64,000 nt of DNA, from assembly GCA_947444195.1 (NCBI GenBank), contig CANEZL010000017.1, positions 33,962-97,961 of the forward strand. Direction: 5' to 3'. This DNA is from Methylobacteriaceae bacterium (GTDB lineage: Bacteria > Pseudomonadota > Alphaproteobacteria > Rhizobiales > Beijerinckiaceae). Both the position numbers and the translations under genes were made by a program. The notes below the pieces were generated by a model that worked only from the letters and a program-made list of their open reading frames with translations, searched no databases and had not been told where the DNA came from. Positions 10,265 through 20,289 of this stretch are shown here, in pieces; position 1 is the first letter of the stretch, and the number at the start of each line of letters is the position of its first letter.

Positions 10265-10804
10265 TCAGGGCCGCGGCGGATAGATCCCCGACAGGCAGAT
10301 GATGAAGTTCACCACCAGGAAAGGCTGCAGGTTGCTGTGGGGTTGGCTGCCGCCCTGCACGGAGATCGAGCCGTTGCTGAGAACCGCCGGGTTGGCGGGC
10401 GTGCCCGTGGTGAAACTCGACCCGGGCTCGTCCTGCGTCGGGATCACCACCTGCGCCAGATTGGCGTTGCTCGGGTTGGACGTTCCTCCAAGCGAAGCGT
10501 CCGCGTTGAAGGCGTGGTTGTGCGCCGGCATCTGCGGGACGGTGAGGGTGACGGACTCGCTGCCCGCGCTCTGTCCCATCACGTAGGGCGACAGCCCCAC
10601 ACCGGTGCCCTGGTTGATCGGCACGCGACCGCGCAGATCGGGCAGCCCGAAGGTGGTCGTCCCGTTCCCGCCGTAAGCCGTCCCCAGCAGGCTGTACAGA
10701 GCGGCGTTCTGCGCGATCGGGAGGAGTCTCCCGTCGCACGGGGCCCAGCCCGGCGGCGCGTAATTGAAGCCGACCATTATGATCTGACCGGTGTATGCTT
10801 CCAT
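10265..10804 (-). CDS. phage tail collar domain / microcystin-dependent-like protein
   Basis: MEAYTGQIIMVGFNYAPPGWAPCDGRLLPIAQNAALYSLLGTAYGGNGTTTFGLPDLRGRVPINQG...HNHAFNA...LQPFLVVNFIICLSGIYPPR. Confidence 0.93.
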   Translation of the reverse strand: MEAYTGQIIMVGFNYAPPGWAPCDGRLLPIAQNAALYSLLGTAYGGNGTTTFGLPDLRGRVPINQGTGVGLSPYVMGQSAGSESVTLTVPQMPAHNHAFNADASLGGTSNPSNANLAQVVIPTQDEPGSSFTTGTPANPAVLSNGSISVQGGSQPHSNLQPFLVVNFIICLSGIYPPRP

Positions 10805-11558
10805 GGCATTGCCCCCTCTTGCAAAATTTGAGATGATCGACAGCGAAAATTCAGGCCTGATTTCCGAATTAATATTCTGAAATCAGGAAATTTTGATCGA
10901 TTTTATGATTATGCCATAGCGCGATTTAGATAAAATACAACATCGAAGACTTATATTACAATCGCTACCGCCCGAAATATCTTCAAATACGCACTTCACA
11001 CAACTTAACAACTGCCAATGATGAATAAAGGCGCGCCTGAACGTCAGGAAGAAGACGCCTCTACAGAATTCCAGCATTCCGCTCGTGAGCGGGACGTGTC
11101 GGAGGTTCCACGGCAGACGAGGCTCCACCCTGCTTCATTCGAGCACGCCGCGGCAACCTCTGAGAAAGAGACCCACGGAGCAGCCCGAAGCCATCGCGCT
11201 TCCTCGATTCGGCCCGGTTCAATCTCTACAGTCGGCACGGACTTCCGATCAAGGGAAATCAGTTTTCGATCAAATCTCTCCGGACATCGCCCCACCCATC
11301 AGGCGATGGCATTCAATTTGACCAGACAACCGACCTCTCCGACATCGCCAGAGTAACACTTTAGACACACCTCCTAGGAATCCGCTGTTATCGTGTGCCA
11401 AACACTGATGTAAATCGGGATTTGGCCCGAGCGCACACCCCCCAGTACTTTTCAGATTGCAGTGCGTGTGCCTAAGGTTGGCCACATCCTGAAGTTGGCC
11501 GCCCGCCGGTTCCACGGCGCGAACAGCGGCGTGACGTTCCGGCAAGGGGCCTCGGACG

Positions 11559-13067
11559 ATGGCGACGTATACTTATAATTTCACGGCCAACGGCAGCACC
11601 GGCAACGTCGTGATCACGACGGAGGATACGCCGAGGACCTATAATCCGGGTGGGGGCGCAACGTCCTACACCGGCTACCGCATCACCGGCATCTCGGGCA
11701 CCTTCAACGGCCAGACGATCACCGCCTTGCTGGCCAGCAACAATGCGACGTCCAACCCGCTCACGAACGACGGGGCCTCGAACGGCAATGCCGGCCAGTA
11801 CGACAACGTGCTCTGGACCGGCGACAACCAGGGCAACGCCGGCGCGAGCTATGTCGGCCTCGACAATCGCGGCGTCGCCTTCACGGCTGGCGGAACCGAC
11901 TACCGGATCTACAAGCCGTCCGCATCGACGAACACCGTGGCCTATCAGTCGAACGGCACCCTCGGGCAGGCCACGACCTACAACGCGGCCAATTCGACCC
12001 CGGTCTGCTTCTGCGCCGGCACCCGGATCCTGACCGCGCGCGGGGAGGTCGCCGTCGAGGATCTACGGGTCGGCGACATGGCCGTCACGGCCTCGGGGCA
12101 GCACCGCCCGATCCGCTGGATCGGCCACCGCAGCCTGGACCTGCGCCGCCATCCGCGGCCCGAGACGGTCAGGCCGGTGCGCATCGCGGCCCACGCCCTC
12201 GGCCCGGACAAGCCCGCGCGCGACCTCTGTGTCTCGCCGGGGCACGCCCTCTGCCTCGACCTGCTCGGCGAGGTGCTGATCCCGGCCCTGGCGCTCGTCA
12301 ACGGGGCCACCATCACGCAGGTGGAGGCCGAATCGGTCACCTACTGGCACGTCGAACTCGACAGCCACGACCTGCTGGTCGCCGAGGGCCAGCCCGCCGA
12401 GAGTTATCTCGACATGGGCAATCGCACCTTCTTCGCGGAGAGCGCGATCGTCGGCCTCGCGGCCGCGCCCGACGCGGAAGCCGCCGACCGCACCCACGCG
12501 GATTTCTGCCGGTCCTTCCACGGGGACGACGCCGTGGCGGCCTTCGCGCGGCAGCGCCTGCGCGCACGGGCAGTGGACCTCGGCTGGGATCTGCACCGGG
12601 AGCCCCTGGGCGACCTGCACCTCGTGGTCGACGGCCACCGGATGGAGCCCGAGACGGACGGGCGGGTCGCGCGCTTCGTCGTGCCGGCCTCGGCCGAGGA
12701 CGTCCGGCTGGTCTCGCATGCCGGGATGCCGGCCCTGGTCTTCTCGGAGAGCGGCGACCGGCGCATGCTGGGCCTGGCGCTGCGCGCCCTGACCGTGGAT
12801 GACGGCCTCGCCACGCGCCACACCATCGACCTGGACGACGAGCGCCTGGACGAGGGCTTCCACCCCGTCGAGACGGATCCGGCCCTCGGCTGCTCCTGGC
12901 GCTGGACCGACGGCCGCGCCCGCCTTCCCGCGGCGCTCTGGGCCGGCTGCAAGGGGCAGTTCTTCCTGCGCGTCGAGCTCGACGTGGACGCCCTGCCGCG
13001 ATGGGTCGGCCCCAGGCACGCCGCCGATGCGGCCGAGGACGGGACCGGCCTGTCGGCCGCCGCCTGA
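11559..13067 (+). CDS. Hint (hedgehog/intein) domain-containing protein
   Basis: N-terminal Gly/Thr/Asn-rich ~147 aa, then CFCAGTRILTARGEVAVEDLRVGDMAVTASGQHRPIRWIGHRSLDL...LCVSPGHALCLD. Confidence 0.9.
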   Translation: MATYTYNFTANGSTGNVVITTEDTPRTYNPGGGATSYTGYRITGISGTFNGQTITALLASNNATSNPLTNDGASNGNAGQYDNVLWTGDNQGNAGASYVGLDNRGVAFTAGGTDYRIYKPSASTNTVAYQSNGTLGQATTYNAANSTPVCFCAGTRILTARGEVAVEDLRVGDMAVTASGQHRPIRWIGHRSLDLRRHPRPETVRPVRIAAHALGPDKPARDLCVSPGHALCLDLLGEVLIPALALVNGATITQVEAESVTYWHVELDSHDLLVAEGQPAESYLDMGNRTFFAESAIVGLAAAPDAEAADRTHADFCRSFHGDDAVAAFARQRLRARAVDLGWDLHREPLGDLHLVVDGHRMEPETDGRVARFVVPASAEDVRLVSHAGMPALVFSESGDRRMLGLALRALTVDDGLATRHTIDLDDERLDEGFHPVETDPALGCSWRWTDGRARLPAALWAGCKGQFFLRVELDVDALPRWVGPRHAADAAEDGTGLSAAA

Positions 13068-13394
13068 GCGGAGAAGCCCGCGGGGTCGGCGCGGCGGGTA
13101 CGATCCACCCGCCGCGCGAGGGGACGCGGCTGCGAGGCGCCGGCCCGCGGGCTCACGGCGGGCCGCGGGCCGGCGCATCGCGGATGCGGTGGACGGCCTC
13201 GTCGCGGACGGGCCGGACGTGAACGCCCGGCACGGATTCACGAAGAAGTCGACCAATCATCCGCGGTCGGATGTTCGAATTTTCGACAAGATACATTAAC
13301 TATGCCGGTAGCTGCATCGGGGCAGCACGTGCGTTTTAAGAAAAACCCTTCCGATGCCCGGTAAGATGCGTTCCTACACTTGGCGTCAAAGGCG

Positions 13395-14567
13395 ATGCAG
13401 ATCGATCTTCCGACTCTCTGGTATCTGACCTGCGGAACCCTCCTCGTCGGCGCGGCCATGACCGCCTGGGAGAGCTGGGCGCAGGAGCGGCGCGGGCGGG
13501 AACTCGCGATCTGGACGGGGAGCTATCTCGTCTTCGCGCTCGGCTGCGTGGTGGCGGTGAACCGGGAGTCGCTGCCCGGCATCGCCGGATCGGCGCTCAC
13601 CAACCTTCTGATGGTGCTGGGCTACCTCGCGGTGCTGCACGGCGCGCGGCGCCTCGACGAGCCGCCGCCCCTGCGCGGGCCGGCCGCGCTGCTGGCCGTG
13701 CTGGCGCTCGCCTGGACCGTGGCCGGAGCGGGGCACCTCACCGTCTTCTGGCATCACGTGGCCGCCGTACCGATCGCGCTGGTCTGCGGCCTCACCGCCT
13801 GGACCCTCCTGCGCAGCCGGGCCCTCGCCAGCCTGCGCTCCCGGCCCGTGGCGGTCGCCATCTTCGCCGTCCACACCCTGTTCTACCTCGTGCGTGCCCT
13901 GGTCACCCCGGTCCTCGTCGCCTTCCACGGGAGCGAGGTTCTGCCCGCGGTCGCCAAGATCACGATGTTCGAGGCGGTGCTCTTCGCCATGGCGATGCCG
14001 ATGGCCCTCCTCGCCCTCGTGCGCGAGGAGGCGCAGGGAAGCCTGCTCGCGGCCGCGCGCACGGACCACCTCACCGGCCTCGGCAACCGGCACGGCTTCT
14101 TCGCGGAGGCCGGCCGGGTGCTGGCCGGGCACGGGCCGGACCGGCCGGTGACGCTGCTCGCCTTCGATCTCGACCACTTCAAGACGATCAACGACCGCCA
14201 CGGGCACGCGGCGGGCGACCGGGTGCTCGCGCTCTTCGCGGAGGTGGTGCGGGCCGGCGCGGGGCCGGGGGCGGTCCTCGGCCGCCTCGGGGGCGAGGAG
14301 TTCGCCGCCCTCCTTCCCGGACACGACATCCGGGCCGCGCGCCGGATCGGCGACGGGATCGCGCGGGGCTTCACCGAGACGATCGCGCGGGCGGACGTGC
14401 TCGGCATGCCCGCCACCGTCAGCATCGGCGCGGCCGAGGCGCGCACGGGCCGCGCCGACCTCGCCCACCTGCTCGCCTCGGCCGACCGGGCGCTCTACCG
14501 GGCCAAGGCGCTCGGCCGGAACCGCGTCGAGATCGCCGAGCCGGGGAGCATCGCGGCCGCGGCCTGA
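13395..14567 (+). CDS. membrane-anchored GGDEF diguanylate cyclase
   Basis: N-terminal TM segments; DHLTGLGNRHGFF...DLDHFKTINDRHGHAAGD...GRLGGEEFAALLP. Confidence 0.93.
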   Translation: MQIDLPTLWYLTCGTLLVGAAMTAWESWAQERRGRELAIWTGSYLVFALGCVVAVNRESLPGIAGSALTNLLMVLGYLAVLHGARRLDEPPPLRGPAALLAVLALAWTVAGAGHLTVFWHHVAAVPIALVCGLTAWTLLRSRALASLRSRPVAVAIFAVHTLFYLVRALVTPVLVAFHGSEVLPAVAKITMFEAVLFAMAMPMALLALVREEAQGSLLAAARTDHLTGLGNRHGFFAEAGRVLAGHGPDRPVTLLAFDLDHFKTINDRHGHAAGDRVLALFAEVVRAGAGPGAVLGRLGGEEFAALLPGHDIRAARRIGDGIARGFTETIARADVLGMPATVSIGAAEARTGRADLAHLLASADRALYRAKALGRNRVEIAEPGSIAAAA

Positions 14568-14581
14568 CCCGCCCGCGCCCC

Positions 14582-15256
14582 TCAGCCGCGCATCCGGAAC
14601 GGGTTGAAGTCCGTCCCCCGGTCGTAGCGGTCCGCGCCCTCCGCGCGCTTCAGCCACGCGATGGCCGGCAGGCTCAGGGGCAGTGCCGCCACCTCCCAGG
14701 CGACCTTGAGGGCCCAGACCGAGACGCCGAGCCGGAGGAGGTCCGCCAGGGGGTAGACCCCGCCGAAGGCGAGCGCGAGGAACAGGGCGGTGTCGACGGC
14801 CTGCCCCACTACGGTCGAGGCGATCAGCCGGCCGGCCAGCCCCCGGCCGGCGAAGCGCAGCTTGAGCTTGGCCAGGACGTAGGCGTTGAGGAACTCGCCC
14901 GCGAGATAGGCGCACATCCCGGCGAGCGCGAGGCGCGGGGTCGCGCCCAGCACCACCTCGAAGGCCGCCTGGTGCGGCCAGAACGGCGCGGGCGGGAGCG
15001 CGGCGGCGATCCCGTAGGCCGCGATCCAGATTACCTGCACGGCGAAGCCCGCCCAGACCACCTGGCGGGCGCCGCTGTAGCCGTAGACCTCGGTGAGCAC
15101 GTCGCCGAACAGGTAGGAGAGCGGGAACACCACGACCGCCGCCGGGAAGGTGAGGCCGGCGACCGAGACGATCTTGCCCGACAGGATCAGGGAGACGATC
15201 AGAACCCCCGAGAACAGGCCCGCGATCGGCACCAGATAGATCTGCCGTTCCCCCAT
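14582..15256 (-). CDS. queuosine precursor transporter family (YhhQ/VUT)
   Basis: SLILSGKIVSVAGLTFPAAVVVFPLSYLFGDVLTEVYGYSGARQVVW. Confidence 0.88.
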   Translation of the reverse strand: MGERQIYLVPIAGLFSGVLIVSLILSGKIVSVAGLTFPAAVVVFPLSYLFGDVLTEVYGYSGARQVVWAGFAVQVIWIAAYGIAAALPPAPFWPHQAAFEVVLGATPRLALAGMCAYLAGEFLNAYVLAKLKLRFAGRGLAGRLIASTVVGQAVDTALFLALAFGGVYPLADLLRLGVSVWALKVAWEVAALPLSLPAIAWLKRAEGADRYDRGTDFNPFRMRG

Positions 15257-15437
15257 CCGCCCCCCCTTCACGCCCCCTTCCCGCCCCACGCGCCGTCCCG
15301 ATGCGGATCGCGATCCCCGGGCGCGCCCCCGGCGAGGGTGACGGCCGAGTTTGCGCAGGATATACAGGCGCCGCGGTCCTGGGGAGCCGCAGAGGGTCCT
15401 TCACCCGGCACCGCCCCACACGCCCAGATTGAACCCG

Positions 15438-16046
15438 ATGCCGTTCTCCGTTCTCGATCTCGTCGTGCTCGGCATCGTCGTGATCTCAGCCCTGCTCGCC
15501 GCCGTGCGCGGCGTGACCCGCGAGGTGCTCGCGATCATCGCCTGGGTGGCCGCCGCCGCCGTGGCTTGGTCCTTCCACCCCCTGCTGCTGCCCACCGTGA
15601 AGCAGCACGTCTCCAGCGACACGGTCGCCCTGGTGGGCTCCATCGCGGCGATCTTCCTGGTGACGCTCATCGTCGTCTCGCTCATCACCGTGAAGATCTC
15701 GGACGTGGTGCTCGACTCGCGCATCGGCGCGATCGACCGCTCGCTCGGCTTCCTGTTCGGCGCCGCCCGCGGCTTCCTGATCTGCGTGATCGGCTGGGTG
15801 TTCCTGTCCTGGCTGCTCCAGGGCAAGATGCCGGACTGGGCCGCCCAGGCCCGCACGCAGCCGATCCTGGAGAAGTACGGGCAGGTGCTGGTGGCGCAGC
15901 TGCCCGAGAACCCCGACAACTTCCTGAAGAAGCTCAAGAAGCCGAAGGTCGACACGCCGCCGAACGAGCCGGTGGACGCGCCCGCCGAGGAGGCGCCGGC
16001 CCAGCGCCGCACCGACGGGGGAGCCGCGACGGCGCCGCGACGCTGA
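15438..16046 (+). CDS. cvpA: CvpA family protein
   Basis: MPFSVLDLVVLGIVVISALLAAVRGVTREVLAIIAWVAAAAVA; immediately upstream of purF. Confidence 0.92.
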   Translation: MPFSVLDLVVLGIVVISALLAAVRGVTREVLAIIAWVAAAAVAWSFHPLLLPTVKQHVSSDTVALVGSIAAIFLVTLIVVSLITVKISDVVLDSRIGAIDRSLGFLFGAARGFLICVIGWVFLSWLLQGKMPDWAAQARTQPILEKYGQVLVAQLPENPDNFLKKLKKPKVDTPPNEPVDAPAEEAPAQRRTDGGAATAPRR

Positions 16047-16208
16047 CCTGCGCGCGCCGACGCTTGGTTGGCTGAGGGAAAACCCTTAGATACCCGGCTG
16101 TCCACGCCGGATGGCACGATTCCACGAACGGGCTCCCGCGGGTCCGCTCCAGGGATCCGCCGGCGCATCCGCCCCTGCGCCGGCGGCATTGAGGGATCGA
16201 CCGAGTCC

Positions 16209-17684
16209 ATGTCCTACCGCGCCGTTGTCCCTCCTCACGCCGATCCGGATCTCGACGGCGACACGCTGCGCGAGGAATGCGGCGTGTTCGGCATCTTCGG
16301 GCATCCGGACGCCTCGGCCATCGTGGCGCTGGGGCTCCACGCCCTGCAGCACCGGGGACAGGAGGCCGCGGGCATCGTCTCCTTCGACGGGGAGGTGTTC
16401 CATTCCGAGCGCCGCCCCGGCCTGGTGGGCGACTCGTTCTCGGACGGCGAGACCATCGCCCGGCTGAAGGGCCCGGCCGCCATCGGCCACGTGCGCTACT
16501 CGACCACCGGCGGCACCATCCTGCGCAACGTGCAGCCGCTCTTCGCGGAACTGGCGAGCGGCGGCCTCGCGGTGGCGCATAACGGCAACCTGACGAACGC
16601 CCTCTCGATCCGCCGCGACCTCGTGCGCGACGGCGCCATCACCCAGTCCACCTCGGACACCGAGGTGATCCTGCATCTCGCCGCGCGCTCGCGCAAACCG
16701 CGGATCATCGACCGCTTCACCGAGGCGCTCCAGGCCATCCAGGGCGCCTACGCCATCGTCGCGCTGACGAACAAGAAGCTCATCGGCGCCCGCGACCCGC
16801 TGGGCATCCGCCCCCTGGTGCTGGGCGAGCTCGACGGGCGCTACATGCTCGCCTCCGAGACCTGCGCGCTCGACATCATCGGCGCCAAGTTCGTGCGCGA
16901 CATCGAGAACGGCGAGATCGTGGTGATCTCGGAAGAGGGCATCGAGTCCCTGCGCTTCGCCGAGCGGCGACCGCTGCGCCCGTGCATCTTCGAGTACATC
17001 TACTTCGCCCGGCCCGATTCCGTGGTGAACGGCAAGAGCGTCTACGCGGTCCGCAAGAACATCGGCCAGGAACTCGCCCGCGAGACGGGGGTGGAGGCCG
17101 ACGTGGTGGTGCCGGTGCCCGATTCCGGCGTGCCGGCGGCGCTGGGCTTCGCGCAGGAGACCGGCCTGCCCTTCGAGATGGGCATCATCCGCAACCACTA
17201 TGTGGGCCGCACCTTCATCCAGCCCACGCAATCCGTGCGCGAGCTCGGCGTGCGCATGAAGCACTCGGCCAACCGCGCGGCGATCGAGGGCCGGCGCATC
17301 GTCCTCGTGGACGACAGCCTCGTGCGGGGCACCACCTCGGTGAAGATCGTGCGCATGATGCGCGAGGCCGGCGCCCGCGAGGTGCATTTCCGCATCGCCT
17401 CGCCGCCGATTACCCATCCCGACTTCTACGGCATCGACACGCCGGAGCGCGAGAAGCTGCTCGCCGCGACCCACGATCTCGAGGGCATGCGCCGCTACAT
17501 CGGCGCCGATTCCCTGGCCTTCCTCTCCATCCCCGGCCTGTACCGGGCCATGGGCGAGCGCGAGCGCGACGCGGCCTGCCCGCAATACACCGACCATTGC
17601 TTCACCGGCGACTACCCCACCGGGCTCGCCGACCTCGCCATCGCCGGCCCGCGGCGCCTCGCGCTCCTGGCCGAAGCGGATTGA
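16209..17684 (+). CDS. purF: amidophosphoribosyltransferase
   Basis: LREECGVFGIFGHPDASAIVALGLHALQHRGQEAAGIVSFDG...VLVDDSLVRGTTS. Confidence 0.97.
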   Translation: MSYRAVVPPHADPDLDGDTLREECGVFGIFGHPDASAIVALGLHALQHRGQEAAGIVSFDGEVFHSERRPGLVGDSFSDGETIARLKGPAAIGHVRYSTTGGTILRNVQPLFAELASGGLAVAHNGNLTNALSIRRDLVRDGAITQSTSDTEVILHLAARSRKPRIIDRFTEALQAIQGAYAIVALTNKKLIGARDPLGIRPLVLGELDGRYMLASETCALDIIGAKFVRDIENGEIVVISEEGIESLRFAERRPLRPCIFEYIYFARPDSVVNGKSVYAVRKNIGQELARETGVEADVVVPVPDSGVPAALGFAQETGLPFEMGIIRNHYVGRTFIQPTQSVRELGVRMKHSANRAAIEGRRIVLVDDSLVRGTTSVKIVRMMREAGAREVHFRIASPPITHPDFYGIDTPEREKLLAATHDLEGMRRYIGADSLAFLSIPGLYRAMGERERDAACPQYTDHCFTGDYPTGLADLAIAGPRRLALLAEAD

Positions 17685-17689
17685 CCGGA

Positions 17690-18436
17690 ATGACCGACAG
17701 GATCCTCGAGGGCCGCGTGGCCCTCGTCACGGGCGCCTCGCGCGGGATCGGGCGCGCCGCCGCCCTGGCGCTCGCGGGGGCCGGCGCCCACGTGATCGCG
17801 GTGGCCCGCACACAGGGGGCGCTGGAGGAACTCGACGACGCGGTCCGGCGCACGGGGGCGGACGGCGCCACCCTGGTCCCCCTCGATCTCACCGACTACG
17901 ACGGCATCGACCGGCTCGGCGCGGCGATCAACGCGCGCTGGCGGCACCTCGACGTCGTGGTGGGCAATGCCGGCATCCTCGGCAACCTCATGCCGGTCGG
18001 CCACGTCACGCCCAAGGTCTGGGCGCAGGTGATGGACGTCAACGTCACCGCCAACTGGCGCCTGCTGCGCTCCGTCGATCCGCTGCTGCAGATGTCGGAT
18101 GCGGGCCGCGCGATCTTCGTCTCCTCGGGGGCCGCCGCGAAGTGCCGGGCCTACTGGGGGCCCTACTCCGTCTCGAAGGCGGCGCTGGAGGCCCTGGTGC
18201 GCACCTACGCCGCCGAGACCGCGCGCACCGCCATCCGCGCCATGCTGCTCAACCCCGGCCCCCTGCGCACCGACATGCGCGCCGCCGCGATGCCGGGGGA
18301 GGACCCGCTGACCCTGCGCACGCCGGACGACCTCGCCCCGCACTTCGTGCGCCTCGCCGCCCCGGCCTGGACCGAGACGGGCAAGATCTACGATTTCCCG
18401 AGCGACCGCGTTCAGGATTTCCGGGCCCCCGAGTAA
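17690..18436 (+). CDS. SDR family oxidoreductase
   Basis: LEGRVALVTGASRGIGRAAALALAGAGAHVIAVAR...YWGPYSVSKAALEALVRTYAAE. Confidence 0.92.
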   Translation: MTDRILEGRVALVTGASRGIGRAAALALAGAGAHVIAVARTQGALEELDDAVRRTGADGATLVPLDLTDYDGIDRLGAAINARWRHLDVVVGNAGILGNLMPVGHVTPKVWAQVMDVNVTANWRLLRSVDPLLQMSDAGRAIFVSSGAAAKCRAYWGPYSVSKAALEALVRTYAAETARTAIRAMLLNPGPLRTDMRAAAMPGEDPLTLRTPDDLAPHFVRLAAPAWTETGKIYDFPSDRVQDFRAPE

Positions 18437-18442
18437 CGGGGG

Positions 18443-18490
18443 GCCGGGGCCTTCAGGCCCCGGCGGGCGCGGGCGGAGCCCGCCTTCTTT
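18443..18490 (+). terminator. tandem hairpins / terminator-like region
   Basis: GCCGGGGCCT-tc-AGGCCCCGGC perfect 10-bp stem, then GCGGGC-gga-GCCCGC followed by CTTCTTT. Confidence 0.55.
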
Positions 18491-18505
18491 GCGAGACCAC
18501 GTCCC

Positions 18506-18916
18506 ATGATCGACGTCCGCTGCATCTGCGCCATCGGCCAGCGGGGCCAGCTCGGCCTCGACGGGCAATTGCCCTGGGAGGGCAACACCGATCCGGTCTT
18601 CGTGGAGGACGTGACGCGCTTCTTCGCCCTCACCATGGGCCACGTGCTGATCGCGGGGCCGAAGACCGTCGCCTCGGTGCCGGAATTCGCCTTCAGGGAC
18701 CGCACCATCGACGTGATCCGCTCGCACGAGGATCCGGAGCAGGTCCTGGCGCGCTATCCGGGCCGGCGCATCTTCGTGGGCGGCGGCATCGCCGTGTGGA
18801 ACGTCTACGCCCGGTACATCCAGCACTGGGACGTGACCCGCCTGCCCTACGACGGCGAGGCCGACCGCTGGTTCGACCCGGCCTGGCTGGTGGGCGGCCC
18901 CCTGCGGACGCCCTGA
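18506..18916 (+). CDS. dihydrofolate reductase family protein
   Basis: AIGQRGQLGLDGQLPWEGNTDPVFVEDVTRFFALTMGHVLIAGPKTVASVP...RRIFVGGGIAVW. Confidence 0.82.
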   Translation: MIDVRCICAIGQRGQLGLDGQLPWEGNTDPVFVEDVTRFFALTMGHVLIAGPKTVASVPEFAFRDRTIDVIRSHEDPEQVLARYPGRRIFVGGGIAVWNVYARYIQHWDVTRLPYDGEADRWFDPAWLVGGPLRTP

Positions 18917-18983
18917 ATCGGGCCGTAAACATTTCCCCGCTTCGTGCGTTGGCCCGCCACGTGTTCGGGCTGCGTCAGGGGGG

Positions 18984-20156
18984 ATGCGGGTGATGAGTTC
19001 AGCGTCCTTCCGCTTCGGCATCGAGGAAGAGTACTTTCTGGCCGATGCCGAGACGCGGGGCACGCCGCGCCGCTCGGTGAAGCCCTTCCACACGGAAGCG
19101 GCCGAGCGCCTGCCCGAGACCGGCCGCGAACTCCTGCAATGCCAGGTGGAGGTGTGCACGCCGCCGGTGACGGCGTTCTCCGCGGCGCGCGACAGTCTCG
19201 CGAGCCAGCGCGCGGCGCTCAGCGAACTCGCGGCGGAGCACGAACTCCTGGTCTTCGCCGCCGGCACGCATCCGGTCGCCGACTGGGCGCGGCAATTGCC
19301 GACCAAGGGCGACCGCTACCGGGGAATCCTGCGCGATGTGGGCTTGGCCGGGCGGCGCAGCCTGATCTGCGGCATGCACGTCCACGTGGAGGTGCCCGAT
19401 CCCGAGGCGCGGGTCGGCCTGATGAACCGGCTCCTGCCGTTCCAGCCCCTGCTCTTCGCCCTCTCGGCCTCCTCGCCCTTCTGGCAGGGCAAGCCGACGG
19501 GGTTGCTGGCCTACCGCCTCAGCGCCTTCGGGGAATTGCCGCGCACCGGCCTGCCCGAGCTCTTCCCCGACGCGGAGGCCTATGAACGCTACGTCCGCAT
19601 CATGACGCAGGCCGGCTCGGTGCAGGATGCGAGCTTCCTGTGGTGGTCGCTGCGGCCCTCGATCAAGTTCCCGACGCTCGAACTGCGCATCGCCGATTCC
19701 TGCACGCGGCTGGAGGACGCGCTGGCGGTGGCCGCCCTGTTCCGCTGCCTCGTGCGCCTCGTCGTGCGCCGGCCCGATCTCAACGCCCGGCTCGACGGGG
19801 TCTCGCGGGCGCTCGCAGAGGAGAACCTGTGGCGGGCCCAGCGCAGCGGGGTCGGGGCCGAGCTGATCGACGAGGCCCGGGAGGAGGCGTTGCCCTACGC
19901 CGAGAGCCTGGACCGGCTGATCGACCTCGTGGCCGAGGATGCGGATGCCCTGGGCTGCGCGGCCGAGGTGGCCCATGCCCGCACCATCGCCGCGAACGGC
20001 ACCAGCGCCGACGCGCAGGTCGCCGCCTTCGAGGCGGCCCGCGAGGCCGGCCTCACCAACCGGCAGGCCCTCGACGCGGTGGTGGACTGGCTGGCGGCGA
20101 CGAGCCGCGGCGCCCCCGAACCGGTTGCCGCCGCGGGCGGCAGAAGCCTGTCGTGA
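18984..20156 (+). CDS. carboxylate-amine ligase / glutamate-cysteine ligase 2 family (YbdK)
   Basis: FRFGIEEEYFLADAETR...LLQCQVEVCTPPV...LEHELLVFAAGTHPVADW...RSLICGMHVHVEVPD. Confidence 0.92.
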   Translation: MRVMSSASFRFGIEEEYFLADAETRGTPRRSVKPFHTEAAERLPETGRELLQCQVEVCTPPVTAFSAARDSLASQRAALSELAAEHELLVFAAGTHPVADWARQLPTKGDRYRGILRDVGLAGRRSLICGMHVHVEVPDPEARVGLMNRLLPFQPLLFALSASSPFWQGKPTGLLAYRLSAFGELPRTGLPELFPDAEAYERYVRIMTQAGSVQDASFLWWSLRPSIKFPTLELRIADSCTRLEDALAVAALFRCLVRLVVRRPDLNARLDGVSRALAEENLWRAQRSGVGAELIDEAREEALPYAESLDRLIDLVAEDADALGCAAEVAHARTIAANGTSADAQVAAFEAAREAGLTNRQALDAVVDWLAATSRGAPEPVAAAGGRSLS

Positions 20157-20289
20157 TCCCGAAGTGATCCAAGTTCGATATTGATGAACGCGGCCTCTGA
20201 AACCTGAGATCGTCGACAAGCCTGGACCTGAAGTCAGTCTTAGCCCAATCTGTTCGCAGGCATGGCGAATCGACACCCAGGGGTCGGGC

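Noticed and set aside
8109-10739. 876-aa minus ORF
   Set aside because: Antisense to radA and out of frame with the GNAT and tail-collar genes
10883-11128. 81-aa minus ORF in the AT-rich spacer
   Set aside because: No recognisable family, no ribosome binding site; AT-rich segment gives incidental ORFs
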